Shown in pieces: positions 1 through 9,752 of a stretch of 38,619 bases of DNA. Where the stretch lies: NCBI GenBank assembly GCA_945888705.1, contig CAMDAQ010000011.1, positions 1-38,619 of the forward strand, in the 5' to 3' direction. Below the pieces are notes generated by a model that was not told the DNA's origin, made no database searches, and worked only from the letters and a program-made list of their open reading frames with translations. Positions within the stretch are counted from its first letter, which is position 1, and each line of letters starts with the position of its first letter. Source of the DNA: Singulisphaera sp. GP187. Lineage in GTDB: Bacteria > Planctomycetota > Phycisphaerae > Phycisphaerales > SM1A02. The position numbers were made by a program, and so were the translations under genes.

Positions 1-438
1 GGCTGCGAGTCGCTCTACATCCTCGTGCACACGCCGTTCCGCCGCGAAGGCCAGGAATGGGATGCTCCGGGGGGAATCTTCGACCAGTACCGGCCGGTCA
101 TCATCGACAAGCTGCGCCGCAACGGGTTCACCGACATCGAGAAGCACATCGTGGTCGAGCGGCGCCTGACGCCAGCGATGATCGACCGCATGTACAACGC
201 GGAAGGCGGCGCGATCTACGGGCTCGCCTCGCACGGCAAGCTCCGCGGCGGCTTCAAGCCGCGCAATCGCAGCAAGGTGCTCAAGGGGCTCTACCTCGCC
301 GGCGGCAGCGCGAATCCCGGCCCCGGCGTGCCCATGGTCCTCATGAGCGGCGTCACCGCGGCCAATGCCGTCTGCGAGGACGTCGGCATCCGTCCGGCCC
401 AGGTGCAGGAGCGCGAGGCGTGCCTGCAGCCAGCCTGA
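1..438 (+). CDS. Carotenoid (phytoene/diapophytoene-type) desaturase or oxidase, C-terminal part
   Basis: The frame is open from the window edge, so the N-terminal FAD-binding domain is outside; 145 residues are visible. The segment G-L-Y-L-A-G-G-S-A-N-P-G-P-G-V-P-M-V-L-M-S-G near the end is the C-terminal dinucleotide-contacting motif of the CrtI/CrtN/CrtP amine-oxidase family. These FAD enzymes desaturate or oxidise carotenoid chains at the membrane. The neighbours, an acyltransferase and a family-2 glycosyltransferase, resemble the set that turns a carotenoid end group into an acylated glycoside, so a terminal oxidase (CrtP-like) is as likely as a desaturase. The tail of this gene carries the Shine-Dalgarno of the next one (AGGAG at 407-411). 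Family assignment is firm; the exact reaction is not decidable from this fragment. Confidence 0.85.
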   Translation, partial: GCESLYILVHTPFRREGQEWDAPGGIFDQYRPVIIDKLRRNGFTDIEKHIVVERRLTPAMIDRMYNAEGGAIYGLASHGKLRGGFKPRNRSKVLKGLYLAGGSANPGPGVPMVLMSGVTAANAVCEDVGIRPAQVQEREACLQPA

Positions 439-1217
439 CCGATGGACGGCCGAGCGCGGGCTTCAAGCGCGTCTTCGGCTGGTACGTGCGGCGCCTCGTG
501 CGCAAGCGCTTCGCGGCCGTGCGGGCCACGCCCGGCACGATGCAGGTGTTGCGCGCCATCGGTGCGCACGATGGCCCGGCGATCGTGGCCATGAACCACT
601 CAAGCTGGTGGGATCCCATGATCCCCTGCGTGCTGCACCCGATGACTGCGGGCGAGCGCGGTGTCTTCGCGCCGATCGACGAAGCGATGCTCCGCAAGTT
701 CCGCTTCTTCGCGCGCTGCGGACTTTTCGGTGTCGAGCCCGATTCGCCCGCAAGCCTGTCGCGCCTGGCCGACTACAGCGCACGCGAGTTCGTTCGGGAA
801 CCTCGCAGCACGCTCTGGATCACGCCGCAAGGTCGCTTCGTCGACGTGCGCAGTCCGATCGCCTTGCGCCCGGGCGTTGGCGTCGTGGCCCATCGCGCCC
901 TGGGACCGAAGGTCGCGGTGCTGGCGGTCGAGTACGGCTTCTGGACCGAGCAGCGCCCCGAAGCGTTCCTGTGCGCGCGCCTCGTCGATGCACCGGCGGA
1001 GTCGAGTGCGCGCGGCTGGCATCGAGCGATCGAGTCGGCGCTCGGTGCAGCGTGCCGTGATCTGGCCGAGTGCGTGATGACGCGTGATTCCGCGCGGTTC
1101 GAGACCGTCTTCGGCGGCGCGGGCGCCACGATCAATCCCGTCTACGACGCGATGCTCGCCGCCCGCGGCCAGGGCGCCGCGATCGACGTGAGCGCCCGAC
1201 GGGCGGCACCGCGATGA
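420..1217 (+). CDS. PlsC-fold acyltransferase (putative carotenoid-glycoside acyltransferase)
   Basis: Predicted 265 residues. The N-H-S-S-W-W-D motif near residue 60 is the HX4D catalytic box of glycerolphosphate-type acyltransferases, followed by the substrate-loop region (P-Q-G-R-F). The frame is open far upstream, but the start is placed at GTG 420 because AGGAG lies 8 bases before it; this overlaps the end of the desaturase gene by 19 bases. The gene ends in an ATGA overlap with the glycosyltransferase. Alone it would be called a 1-acyl-glycerol-3-phosphate acyltransferase. Between a carotenoid desaturase and a glycosyltransferase it more likely transfers a fatty acyl group to a carotenoid sugar, as CrtO does in staphyloxanthin and CruD in Chlorobi. 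That substrate is inferred from context. Confidence 0.8.
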   Translation: MPAASLTDGRPSAGFKRVFGWYVRRLVRKRFAAVRATPGTMQVLRAIGAHDGPAIVAMNHSSWWDPMIPCVLHPMTAGERGVFAPIDEAMLRKFRFFARCGLFGVEPDSPASLSRLADYSAREFVREPRSTLWITPQGRFVDVRSPIALRPGVGVVAHRALGPKVAVLAVEYGFWTEQRPEAFLCARLVDAPAESSARGWHRAIESALGAACRDLAECVMTRDSARFETVFGGAGATINPVYDAMLAARGQGAAIDVSARRAAPR

Positions 1218-2377
1218 GCATGACCTCGACGCTGCTCTCCGTGGGCACGGTCACGGGAGCGATCGGTGCGGCCGTCGCGTGGGGCGGGATGCTGTCGAAC
1301 CTTCGGCTCTACACGCGCACCGCGCGTGGCGATCGTCCGGCGCAGCAGGGCGCTGCACCAGCCGTGAGCGTGTGCATCCCCGCGCGCAACGAGGAAGCGA
1401 ACATCGAAGCCTGCGTGCGCAGCGTGCTGGCGAGCGTGGATGTTCCTGTCGAGGTGCTGGTGTACGACGACCAGAGCACCGATGCCACACCCACGATCCT
1501 GGCGCGGCTCGTCGCGGAGGATCCACGCGTGCGCGTGGTGCCGACGCAGCCGCTCCCGGCGGGCTGGAACGGCAAGCAGTGGGGGTGCGAGCGCATGGGC
1601 CAGGCTGCACGTGGAGCGTGGGTGCTCTTCACGGATGCCGACGTGCGGTTCGAGCCTGACTGCGTGGCGCGAACGCTGGCCCGCGCCGAGTCGCTTGGTG
1701 CCGACCTGCTCTCGACGGTGCCGAGGCAGCTCACGGGATCGTGGGCCGAGCATGCGGTGATCCCGCTGATCTCCTTCGTGCTGCTCTCGTACCTACCCAT
1801 GGGGCGGATGCGCACGACGATGAGCCCGGCGGCAAGCGGTGCATGCGGGCAGTTCATCTTGGCTCGGCGCGAGGCGTGGCTGTCCAGCGGCGGACACGCA
1901 GCGTTCCGTGCGAGCATGCACGATGGCATCAAGATGCCGCGGGCCTTCCGCAGTGCGGGGTTCAGGACCGATCTCTTCGATGGCACCGATCTCGTGGCGT
2001 GCCGGATGTACCGAGGGCTTGGGCAGGTCTGGCGGGGCTTCGCCAAGAATGCCTACGAAGGCCTTGGTTCACCGGCCCTGCTGCTCTTCGTGACGGTGCT
2101 CCATGGGTGTGCCGTGCTGTTGCCATGGGTCACGCTGGTGCTCTGGCTCGCCGGCGCGGTCGTGGCTCCGTGGGTGCCGTGGCTCGCAGCGCTCACGATC
2201 GCGGCTGGCTTCGCGCAGCGCATTGTGCTGGCTCGGCGCTTTGCGCACGCGTGGGCTTCGGTGGCGCTGCACCCGGCGGGCATCTTCATGCTCACCGTGA
2301 TCCAGTGGCACAGCCTCTGGCTGCACCTGACCGGCCGCCGGGCGTGGAAGGGTCGCACTGCCGGCGCGCCGGTTTGA
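1214..2377 (+). CDS. Membrane glycosyltransferase family 2 (CrtQ/CruC/HpnB-like)
   Basis: 387 residues. An N-terminal membrane segment (about 8-28) is followed by a GT-A domain starting V-S-V-C-I-P-A-R-N-E-E-A-N, with the metal-binding D-A-D near residue 140 (L-F-T-D-A-D-V). Two or three hydrophobic segments fill roughly residues 280-370. This architecture is shared by carotenoid glycosyltransferases (CrtQ, CruC) and the hopanoid-associated HpnB. Translation is coupled to the acyltransferase by an ATGA overlap. Likely role: adding a sugar from a nucleotide sugar to a carotenoid or other isoprenoid at the cytoplasmic membrane. The family call is solid; the acceptor is inferred from the upstream desaturase. 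Confidence 0.85.
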   Translation: MSMTSTLLSVGTVTGAIGAAVAWGGMLSNLRLYTRTARGDRPAQQGAAPAVSVCIPARNEEANIEACVRSVLASVDVPVEVLVYDDQSTDATPTILARLVAEDPRVRVVPTQPLPAGWNGKQWGCERMGQAARGAWVLFTDADVRFEPDCVARTLARAESLGADLLSTVPRQLTGSWAEHAVIPLISFVLLSYLPMGRMRTTMSPAASGACGQFILARREAWLSSGGHAAFRASMHDGIKMPRAFRSAGFRTDLFDGTDLVACRMYRGLGQVWRGFAKNAYEGLGSPALLLFVTVLHGCAVLLPWVTLVLWLAGAVVAPWVPWLAALTIAAGFAQRIVLARRFAHAWASVALHPAGIFMLTVIQWHSLWLHLTGRRAWKGRTAGAPV

Positions 2378-2398
2378 TGATCTCCTCGCGACGTCCTG

Positions 2399-2440
2399 AT
2401 GACGTCGGCACGACGCCCCCACGATGGCTTCATGCCGGCG

Positions 2441-2444
<4 letters not shown>
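2399..2444. terminator. Inverted repeat between convergent genes (possible bidirectional terminator)
   Basis: ATGACGTCGGCA (2399-2410) and TGCCGGCGTCAT (2433-2444) pair over 12 positions with one G-U wobble and a 22-base loop. The right arm covers the stop codon of the ABC transporter gene. There is no T-run on either side, so intrinsic termination is only a possibility. Confidence 0.3.
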
Positions 2445-4396
<1,952 letters not shown>

Positions 4397-4402
4397 CGGG
4401 CC

Positions 4403-4408
4403 ATGCTA
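4403..4408 (-). promoter_or_regulatory. Predicted -10 box, leaderless start of the ABC exporter
   Basis: TAGCAT on the minus strand, 6 bases before the ATG at 4396. There is no room for a Shine-Dalgarno on such a transcript. It fits the spacing seen at many other starts in this window. Confidence 0.5.
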
Positions 4409-4417
4409 GGGCCGCGC

Positions 4418-4423
4418 TACAGT
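4418..4423 (+). promoter_or_regulatory. Predicted -10 box, leaderless start of the EEP lipoprotein
   Basis: TACAGT, 7 bases before ATG 4431. An in-frame GTG at 4422 lies inside this hexamer, which argues for ATG 4431 as the true start. It is 9 bases from the divergent -10 of the ABC exporter. Confidence 0.5.
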
Positions 4424-4430
4424 GCACCGC

Positions 4431-5690
4431 ATGAGCCTCCCACTGGTCCTCGTTCTCTCAGGCTGCACGCTCGCGGCTTCACTCCTTGGCCTGACCCAGT
4501 CCGCCACCGACACCGAGCGCAGCTCGAAGTCATCGGCCGTCACGCAGCAGGGTTCGAGCGGCCCGCGTCGCGGCGCTGATGCGCAGGATGCGCAGCAGGG
4601 CGGTGAGCAGAAGCCCAAGGCCAAGCGGCCGCCCGGCGTCTACTACGGCTTCAAGGAGGCGCCTGCCAAGCAGAAGGGTGCGGTTCGCCTGGCGGCCTAC
4701 AACGTCGAGAACCTCTTCGACGGCGAGGATGATCCGAAGCTCAGCGGCGAGGTCGACGACCTGAAGGAACGCACGAGCGAGGACAGGCTGCAGGCGCTCG
4801 CCAAGGCGATCAAGGCCCTCGATGCCGACATCCTGGCGCTCGAGGAAGTCGAGAGCGAGGAGTGCCTGCGCTGGTTCCGGGATACCTACCTGAAGGACCT
4901 GGGCTACGAGCACCTGGCGAGCAAGGAGGTGGGCTACTCGCGAGGCATCGAGCAGTCGATCCTGAGCCGCTTCCCCATCGAGTCGGTCGAGGTGCGCCCG
5001 GACGAGGATCTTTCCGACGTGAAGCGTGACGGCAAGGGCTTCGCCGAGAAGCCCACCAAGCCAGGTGCGGAACAGGGGCAGCGCTTCCAGCGCAGTCCGC
5101 TGATGGCCGACGTGCGCGTGACGCCCGACTACCTGCTTCGCGTGATCGTGGTGCACCACAAGGCAGGCGGGCTGGAGTTCGCCTACCAGCGCGAGGCCGA
5201 GGCGCTGCAGGTCATGGAGTGGGTGAAGGATGCCCAGGCGAAGGATGAGCACATCAACCTCGTCGTGCTGGGCGACTTCAACGCGCAGCCGAGCCACAAG
5301 ACCGCCAAGGTCTATTCCGAGGGCGGGCTCGTCGGCGCGTACGACTTCCGCGACCGCTCGCGCAAGGACATGAAGGATGCGTACACCACGCACGCCTCGG
5401 GTCGCCCGATCGACTACATCATGGCGTCGCCCGGCCTGAGCGAGGACTTCGTGAACAGTTCGTTCTTCGTGCTCGGCACCATGCACGCGGGCGATGACTA
5501 CGACTGGCGCAAGGGCGAGGAGCCCCCGAAGGGCTACGCCAGCGACCACTACCCGATCGCGATCGACTTCACGCCCGATGATTCGGAACTCGCCGATGGT
5601 GGCAAAGCCAAGCCAGCCCCCAAGGGCGCTTCGACATCGTCAGCGACGTCAGCGTCCAAGCCCGCATCGAAGCCCGACGCTGACGACTGA
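4431..5690 (+). CDS. Secreted endonuclease/exonuclease/phosphatase-fold lipoprotein
   Basis: 419 residues. A short hydrophobic start ends in L-S-G-C, a lipobox that would anchor the mature protein by Cys 12. A Ser/Gln/Lys-rich linker follows, then an EEP (DNase I-like) domain from about residue 85. Active-site landmarks are A-Y-N-V-E-N-L-F-D, A-L-E-E-V-E-S (metal Glu), L-G-D-F-N-A-Q-P-S (Asp/Asn pair) and the closing S-D-H-Y-P-I (Asp-His). The domain looks catalytically complete. Members cleave phosphodiesters in nucleic acids, sphingolipids or phosphoinositides. A surface lipoprotein of this kind could scavenge phosphate from external DNA or act on lipids, but the substrate is not visible. 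The C-terminus is a Ser/Ala/Lys-rich low-complexity tail. Confidence 0.87.
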   Translation: MSLPLVLVLSGCTLAASLLGLTQSATDTERSSKSSAVTQQGSSGPRRGADAQDAQQGGEQKPKAKRPPGVYYGFKEAPAKQKGAVRLAAYNVENLFDGEDDPKLSGEVDDLKERTSEDRLQALAKAIKALDADILALEEVESEECLRWFRDTYLKDLGYEHLASKEVGYSRGIEQSILSRFPIESVEVRPDEDLSDVKRDGKGFAEKPTKPGAEQGQRFQRSPLMADVRVTPDYLLRVIVVHHKAGGLEFAYQREAEALQVMEWVKDAQAKDEHINLVVLGDFNAQPSHKTAKVYSEGGLVGAYDFRDRSRKDMKDAYTTHASGRPIDYIMASPGLSEDFVNSSFFVLGTMHAGDDYDWRKGEEPPKGYASDHYPIAIDFTPDDSELADGGKAKPAPKGASTSSATSASKPASKPDADD

Positions 5691-5705
5691 CTGTCGCGCG
5701 GTCAC

Positions 5706-6908
5706 TCAGCCCTGGCTCATGCCGAGCAGCCGCATCGCTTCCACCACGTCCTTGTCGCCGCGGCCGCTGACGTTGATGACCACGACCTGGTCTGGCCGCA
5801 TCGAGCGTGCCGCGAGCACCGCCGCGTGCACGGCATGGCTGGTTTCCAAGGCCGGGATGATCCCCTCGAGCCGCGCCAGCAGCTGGAAGGCCTCGAGTGC
5901 GTCGGCATCGGTGACCGCGGTGTAGCAGACGCGGCCCGCATCCTTCCAATGCGAATGCTCGGGGCCGACTCCCGGATAGTCGAGGCCCGCGCTGCAGGAG
6001 TGCACGTCGGCGGTCTGGCCATCGCCATCCTGGAGGACGTACGAGAGCGAACCGTGCAGCACGCCCGGCGTGCCGTGCGAGAGCGGGGCGGCGTGATCAC
6101 CCGCGCCCGGTCCGCGACCGCCCGCCTCGACGCCCAGCAGGCCGACCGACGCATCACCGACGAAGGGCGCGAAGATTCCCGCGGCATTGCTGCCGCCGCC
6201 GACGCACGCGACCACCAGATCGGGCAGCCTGCCGAGCGTGGCCAGCGACTGGGCGCGGCATTCCGTTCCGATGACCGACTGGAAGTCACGCACCATCAGC
6301 GGGAAGGGATGGGGACCGACGACGCTGCCGATGATGTAGTGCGTGCGACCGACACTGCCCATCCAGTCGCGCATCGCTTCGTTGGTCGCGTCCTTCAGCG
6401 TGCGGCTGCCGCTGGTCACTTCATTCACACGCGCGCCCATGAGGCGCATGCGGAAGACGTTCAGCGCTTGACGCCGAATGTCCTCGGCACCCATGTACAC
6501 CTCGCACGGCAGTCCGAAGCGCGCACACGCTGTGGCCGTGGCCACGCCGTGCTGGCCTGCGCCGGTCTCGGCGATGATCCGTGTCTTGCCCATGCGCCGG
6601 GCGAGCAGCACCTGGCCCATGGTGTTGTTGATCTTGTGCGCCCCGGTGTGCGCGAGGTCTTCGCGCTTGAGCCAGATCTGTGCACCGCCCGCGTGAGCAG
6701 TCAGCCGCGGGGCATGGCAGAACGCCGTCGGGCGGCCGACGAAGTCGCGCAGGAGATCGGCCAACTCGGACTGGAACGACGGATCGACGCGTGTGGCGAG
6801 GTAGGCAGCCTCGAGTTCATCGAGCGCGGCCACCAAGGTCTCGGGCACGTACCGGCCACCGAAACTGCCGAAGCGGCCGAGGACAGGATCAGGGGGAGCC
6901 GAGGTCAT
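5706..6908 (-). CDS. trpB: Tryptophan synthase beta chain
   Basis: 400 residues, the normal TrpB length. It opens with [13 protein letters not shown], has the PLP-binding lysine in H-T-G-A-H-K-I-N-N (about residue 91), the phosphate-binding G-G-G-S-N-A loop and the C-terminal S-G-R-G-D-K-D. It condenses indole with serine to form tryptophan, normally in complex with TrpA. No trpA or other trp gene is in the window. It is instead the last gene of an operon behind phosphatidylserine synthase, with the ATG overlapping the pssA stop (ATGA). The frame stays open upstream to 7691, but that stretch lies over pssA in another frame and is not coding. The shared serine substrate with the upstream gene may be coincidence. 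Confidence 0.96.
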   Translation of the reverse strand: MTSAPPDPVLGRFGSFGGRYVPETLVAALDELEAAYLATRVDPSFQSELADLLRDFVGRPTAFCHAPRLTAHAGGAQIWLKREDLAHTGAHKINNTMGQVLLARRMGKTRIIAETGAGQHGVATATACARFGLPCEVYMGAEDIRRQALNVFRMRLMGARVNEVTSGSRTLKDATNEAMRDWMGSVGRTHYIIGSVVGPHPFPLMVRDFQSVIGTECRAQSLATLGRLPDLVVACVGGGSNAAGIFAPFVGDASVGLLGVEAGGRGPGAGDHAAPLSHGTPGVLHGSLSYVLQDGDGQTADVHSCSAGLDYPGVGPEHSHWKDAGRVCYTAVTDADALEAFQLLARLEGIIPALETSHAVHAAVLAARSMRPDQVVVINVSGRGDKDVVEAMRLLGMSQG

Positions 6909-7840
6909 GACGGAAGCGTAGGGGCCGCATCGGGCCCGCGGCGCACGATCGCGCCGATGGGGCCCGACAAGGCATAGATCGTGAAGACCGCGGCCATCGT
7001 CGGATGGAACCAGACCACGGCGAACGCCAGGGGTAGCACCAGTCGCACCGCGAAGGCGAAGTCCTTGCGCCCCTTCAGGTATCGGTTCACCAGGTGGGCG
7101 TAGCGCAAGCGGCTCACCATGCCGATGCCGCAAGCGAGCGTGACGAGGGGGATCACGAGGCTGCTCGCGCGCTCGAAGGAATCCGGTGCGGCTTCCTTGT
7201 AATCGATGAACAGCATGTGCTGGTGCAGGATGATCAGGCTGGCGACGGTACCGCCGGCACCCGGGCTCGGCAGTCCCGCGAACCACCGGTGATCCTCTTC
7301 CTTGGGGGAACCGATCTCGACGTTGAACCGCGCGAGCCGGAGCGCCGTGCAGCAGACGTAGAACGCCGCGATGATCCACACGATCTTGACGTAGATGCTG
7401 TCGGCATCGGGACCCAGGATGCCCGTGTAGTTGCTCGGCCCGTAGTAGTGGCTGACCAGGCGCAGCATCATGAACGCCGGGGCCACGCCGAAGGTCACCA
7501 CGTCGGCCAGCGAATCGAGTTGCGCGCCGAAGCTGCTGGCCGAGCGCGTGAGCCGCGCCGCGAAGCCGTCGATCCCATCGAAGAACATGCCTAGGAAGAT
7601 GAGCGTGCCGGCCACGGTCAGCGTGTTCCAGCCGAAGATCGTGGTGGGCTCGATCGGCTTGGCCACGTAGTGGATCGCCGCGAAGCCGCACATCAGGTTG
7701 CCCAGGGTCAGCAGGGTCGGCAGCGCACGCACCGCCGACGCGCGCTCCTTGCTGCGCTGGCGGCGCAGCCGCATGCGGCGCGTGGTCCGTGGGGGCGTGG
7801 TGCTGGCGCGCTCGGTGTCGATGGGGCTGGGCTCGTTCAC
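6905..7840 (-). CDS. pssA: CDP-diacylglycerol-serine O-phosphatidyltransferase
   Basis: 311 residues, with a basic N-terminal tail and about seven membrane segments. The full CDP-alcohol phosphatidyltransferase signature is present at about residues 86-109: D-G-I-D-G-F-A-A-R, eight residues, then G-A-Q-L-D-S-L-A-D. The surrounding N-L-M-C-G-F and [12 protein letters not shown] are typical of the serine-specific branch. It makes phosphatidylserine, the precursor of phosphatidylethanolamine, at the cytoplasmic membrane. The GTG start is chosen because it forms a GTGA overlap with the upstream gene's stop. The gene ends in an ATGA overlap with trpB. Being co-transcribed with an AsmA-like protein hints at a lipid-synthesis and lipid-transport unit. 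Confidence 0.92.
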   Translation of the reverse strand: MNEPSPIDTERASTTPPRTTRRMRLRRQRSKERASAVRALPTLLTLGNLMCGFAAIHYVAKPIEPTTIFGWNTLTVAGTLIFLGMFFDGIDGFAARLTRSASSFGAQLDSLADVVTFGVAPAFMMLRLVSHYYGPSNYTGILGPDADSIYVKIVWIIAAFYVCCTALRLARFNVEIGSPKEEDHRWFAGLPSPGAGGTVASLIILHQHMLFIDYKEAAPDSFERASSLVIPLVTLACGIGMVSRLRYAHLVNRYLKGRKDFAFAVRLVLPLAFAVVWFHPTMAAVFTIYALSGPIGAIVRRGPDAAPTLPS

Positions 7841-8703
7841 GGTGTGCTCGGTGCGATCAAGCCCGATGCTACGGGCGCGGCTTCTGGAAAGAGCTGCGGC
7901 GGCAGGCTGGGCACGAGCAGGAGCAGCGTGCGTCGCGGCAGGGCCTGCGGCGCGCTGTCGACGGTGCCCAGGTCCGGCGCGAACAGCACTTCGCCGATCG
8001 AGAGCGGCAGATCGGTGGTTGGTCCGGTGCCGCCCACGGCCGAGGGTGCACACGACGTGACGAGGTCGATGAACCCGCGGCGGAGCATCCACGACGCGCC
8101 CGCACGACGGAACTCGCGGACGGCATCCTCGGCGGTCTCGACCGTCGTGCCCAGCGGGACCGAGCCGCGGCGCTCCGGTGCTTCCGCTGGCGTGAACTCC
8201 ACGTGCACGACGGCGCCGTCGTGGGTGGGGATCGCCCAGCCACGCACGAGCAGTCGAACATCGCGGCCATCGAGCTGCGTGATGCCGCCGTCGACCAGCA
8301 CGCGCTTGACCGATGCGGTCTCGGCCACGCAGTCCCGCCAGCCGATCGCCTGCTCGTGCCATGTGCGCACATCGCTGTAGGAGCCGCCGAGGATGTCGAC
8401 GGCGTGCTGCAATTCATCGATCGGGATCCGGACGACGACGAGTCCGCTGCGCGCGAGCCGTTCATGGTCGATGGGCGACAGATCGGGACAGGGCTCCATC
8501 GTCGCCAGCGTCTGGTCGAGCACGAAGCCCTCTTCAGGCACGGTCCACCGCATCGTGAGGAGGCCCGGGCGCTGGATCCCATCGAGCGGTGCAGCGACCG
8601 GCGCAGGTGCGCCCGCGCCGAACTCCGGTCGATCGTTGGCGTCAGGCGTGCCGCCGGAACAGGCGCCCGTGAGCAGCGCGATCGCGGCGAGCCATCGCCT
8701 CAT
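7837..8703 (-). CDS. Hypothetical lipoprotein
   Basis: 288 residues. The N-terminus [15 protein letters not shown] is a lipoprotein signal with the lipid-anchored Cys at residue 15. The mature part starts with a Pro/Ala-rich linker and has Cys residues at scattered positions, but no motif I recognise. Several strands alternate with short helices, as in small beta-rich periplasmic domains. Both ends overlap neighbours by 4 bases (LOG gene upstream, pssA downstream), so its expression is tied to both. Its place between an AsmA-like protein and PssA makes an envelope role plausible, but nothing in its sequence defines one. Confidence 0.8.
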   Translation of the reverse strand: MRRWLAAIALLTGACSGGTPDANDRPEFGAGAPAPVAAPLDGIQRPGLLTMRWTVPEEGFVLDQTLATMEPCPDLSPIDHERLARSGLVVVRIPIDELQHAVDILGGSYSDVRTWHEQAIGWRDCVAETASVKRVLVDGGITQLDGRDVRLLVRGWAIPTHDGAVVHVEFTPAEAPERRGSVPLGTTVETAEDAVREFRRAGASWMLRRGFIDLVTSCAPSAVGGTGPTTDLPLSIGEVLFAPDLGTVDSAPQALPRRTLLLLVPSLPPQLFPEAAPVASGLIAPSTP

Positions 8704-9752
8704 GCCACGGGCTCCAGCGGCACCTCGTTGATGCGATCGATCAGGCGGCGCAGCATGCCGAAATCACGGCGCGTGTGGTGGAAGACCAGCCGCGTGAGAT
8801 GTGCGTGCTCGCCGCGTTCCTCGCTCAGCGCCTCGCGCTGCTCCACGGTGCCGCTGGCGAAGAGCGGACGGAATTCGGAGGCGATCCGCTGCAGGTCAGC
8901 CGAGGGCAGGGGGGCGTTCAGCCGGATCACGAGGTTGTCGCGCACGTAGCGGCTCGAGTGGTAGCGCCGGTAGAACCGCAGGACCTCGTCGACGGCTTCC
9001 TGCGGCGTCTGCACGATGCGGAAGAGCGCCATGTCTTCCGGGCTGATCCAGCCGTTGCGCAGGAGTTCATCCCGCACGAACTCCTGCCAGTCGTGCCAGT
9101 AGCCGCGGCTCGTGCCATCGACGTCGAGACCCTCCACGAGCACGATCGGCATGATGTGGCTGCGACCAGTCTGGACGAGCGTCAGCGTCTCGAAGAGTTC
9201 ATCGTGCGTGCCGAAGCCGCCGGGGAAGACGGCGACCGCGTCCGACTGAGAAAGGAACATCAGCTTGCGCGTGAAGAAGTAGCGGAACTCGATGAGCTTG
9301 TCATCGCCTTGGATGATGTCGTTGGGTCGGCTCTCGAACGGCAGCCGGATCCCGAGTCCAAAGCTCGCTTCGCGGCTGGGGCCCTCGTGGCCCGCCTTCA
9401 TGATCCCATCGCCGGCGCCCGTGATGGCCATCCAACCGTCGCTGGCCATGAGCCGGCCGAAGTCACGCGCGGCGAGGTAGTCAGGATGGTGCGACGGCGT
9501 GCGCGCGCTGCCGAAGATGCTCACCTTGCGCACGCCGCGGTATTGGTTGAAGAGCCGGTACGTGCGACGCATCTCATCGAGCGCCGTGCGCACAAGCCGC
9601 AACTGGCCCAGATCGCCGCCATCCACGAGCAGTCCCGCGACGGATTCGACGGCCTCTTCCACGGCTCGCCAGCGCGGATCGTCCTTGCCCGATGCCTCGA
9701 GGGCCCGCTGGAGTGCTGCGGTCGGATCCGGTTGCGGTCGGGGGCGCTTCAT
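8700..9752 (-). CDS. LOG-family protein (nucleotide 5'-monophosphate nucleosidase-like)
   Basis: 350 residues, longer than the about 190-residue Lonely Guy core because of extra N- and C-terminal helical parts. The Rossmann core begins V-S-I-F-G-S-A-R, and the diagnostic P-G-G-F-G-T-H-D-E (GGxGTxxE) sits at about residues 176-184. LOG enzymes release the base from nucleoside 5'-monophosphates; in plants and some bacteria this activates cytokinins, while many bacterial members act on AMP/GMP-like nucleotides. It overlaps the AsmA-like gene's stop and the lipoprotein gene's start by ATGA junctions. The family is clear; the substrate is not. Confidence 0.88.
   Translation of the reverse strand: MKRPRPQPDPTAALQRALEASGKDDPRWRAVEEAVESVAGLLVDGGDLGQLRLVRTALDEMRRTYRLFNQYRGVRKVSIFGSARTPSHHPDYLAARDFGRLMASDGWMAITGAGDGIMKAGHEGPSREASFGLGIRLPFESRPNDIIQGDDKLIEFRYFFTRKLMFLSQSDAVAVFPGGFGTHDELFETLTLVQTGRSHIMPIVLVEGLDVDGTSRGYWHDWQEFVRDELLRNGWISPEDMALFRIVQTPQEAVDEVLRFYRRYHSSRYVRDNLVIRLNAPLPSADLQRIASEFRPLFASGTVEQREALSEERGEHAHLTRLVFHHTRRDFGMLRRLIDRINEVPLEPVA

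Noticed and set aside
57-419. N-terminal extension of the acyltransferase
   Set aside because: Arg-rich shadow of the desaturase gene; the GTG with Shine-Dalgarno at 420 explains the start.
4422-4430. GTG 4422 as start of the EEP lipoprotein
   Set aside because: It would add a basic residue before the signal, but it sits inside the predicted -10 hexamer; ATG 4431 fits the leaderless spacing.
6909-7691. Possible N-terminal extension or fusion of TrpB
   Set aside because: The frame is open, but it lies over pssA in another frame and its translation has no TrpB or other features; the TrpB start matches the family at 6908.
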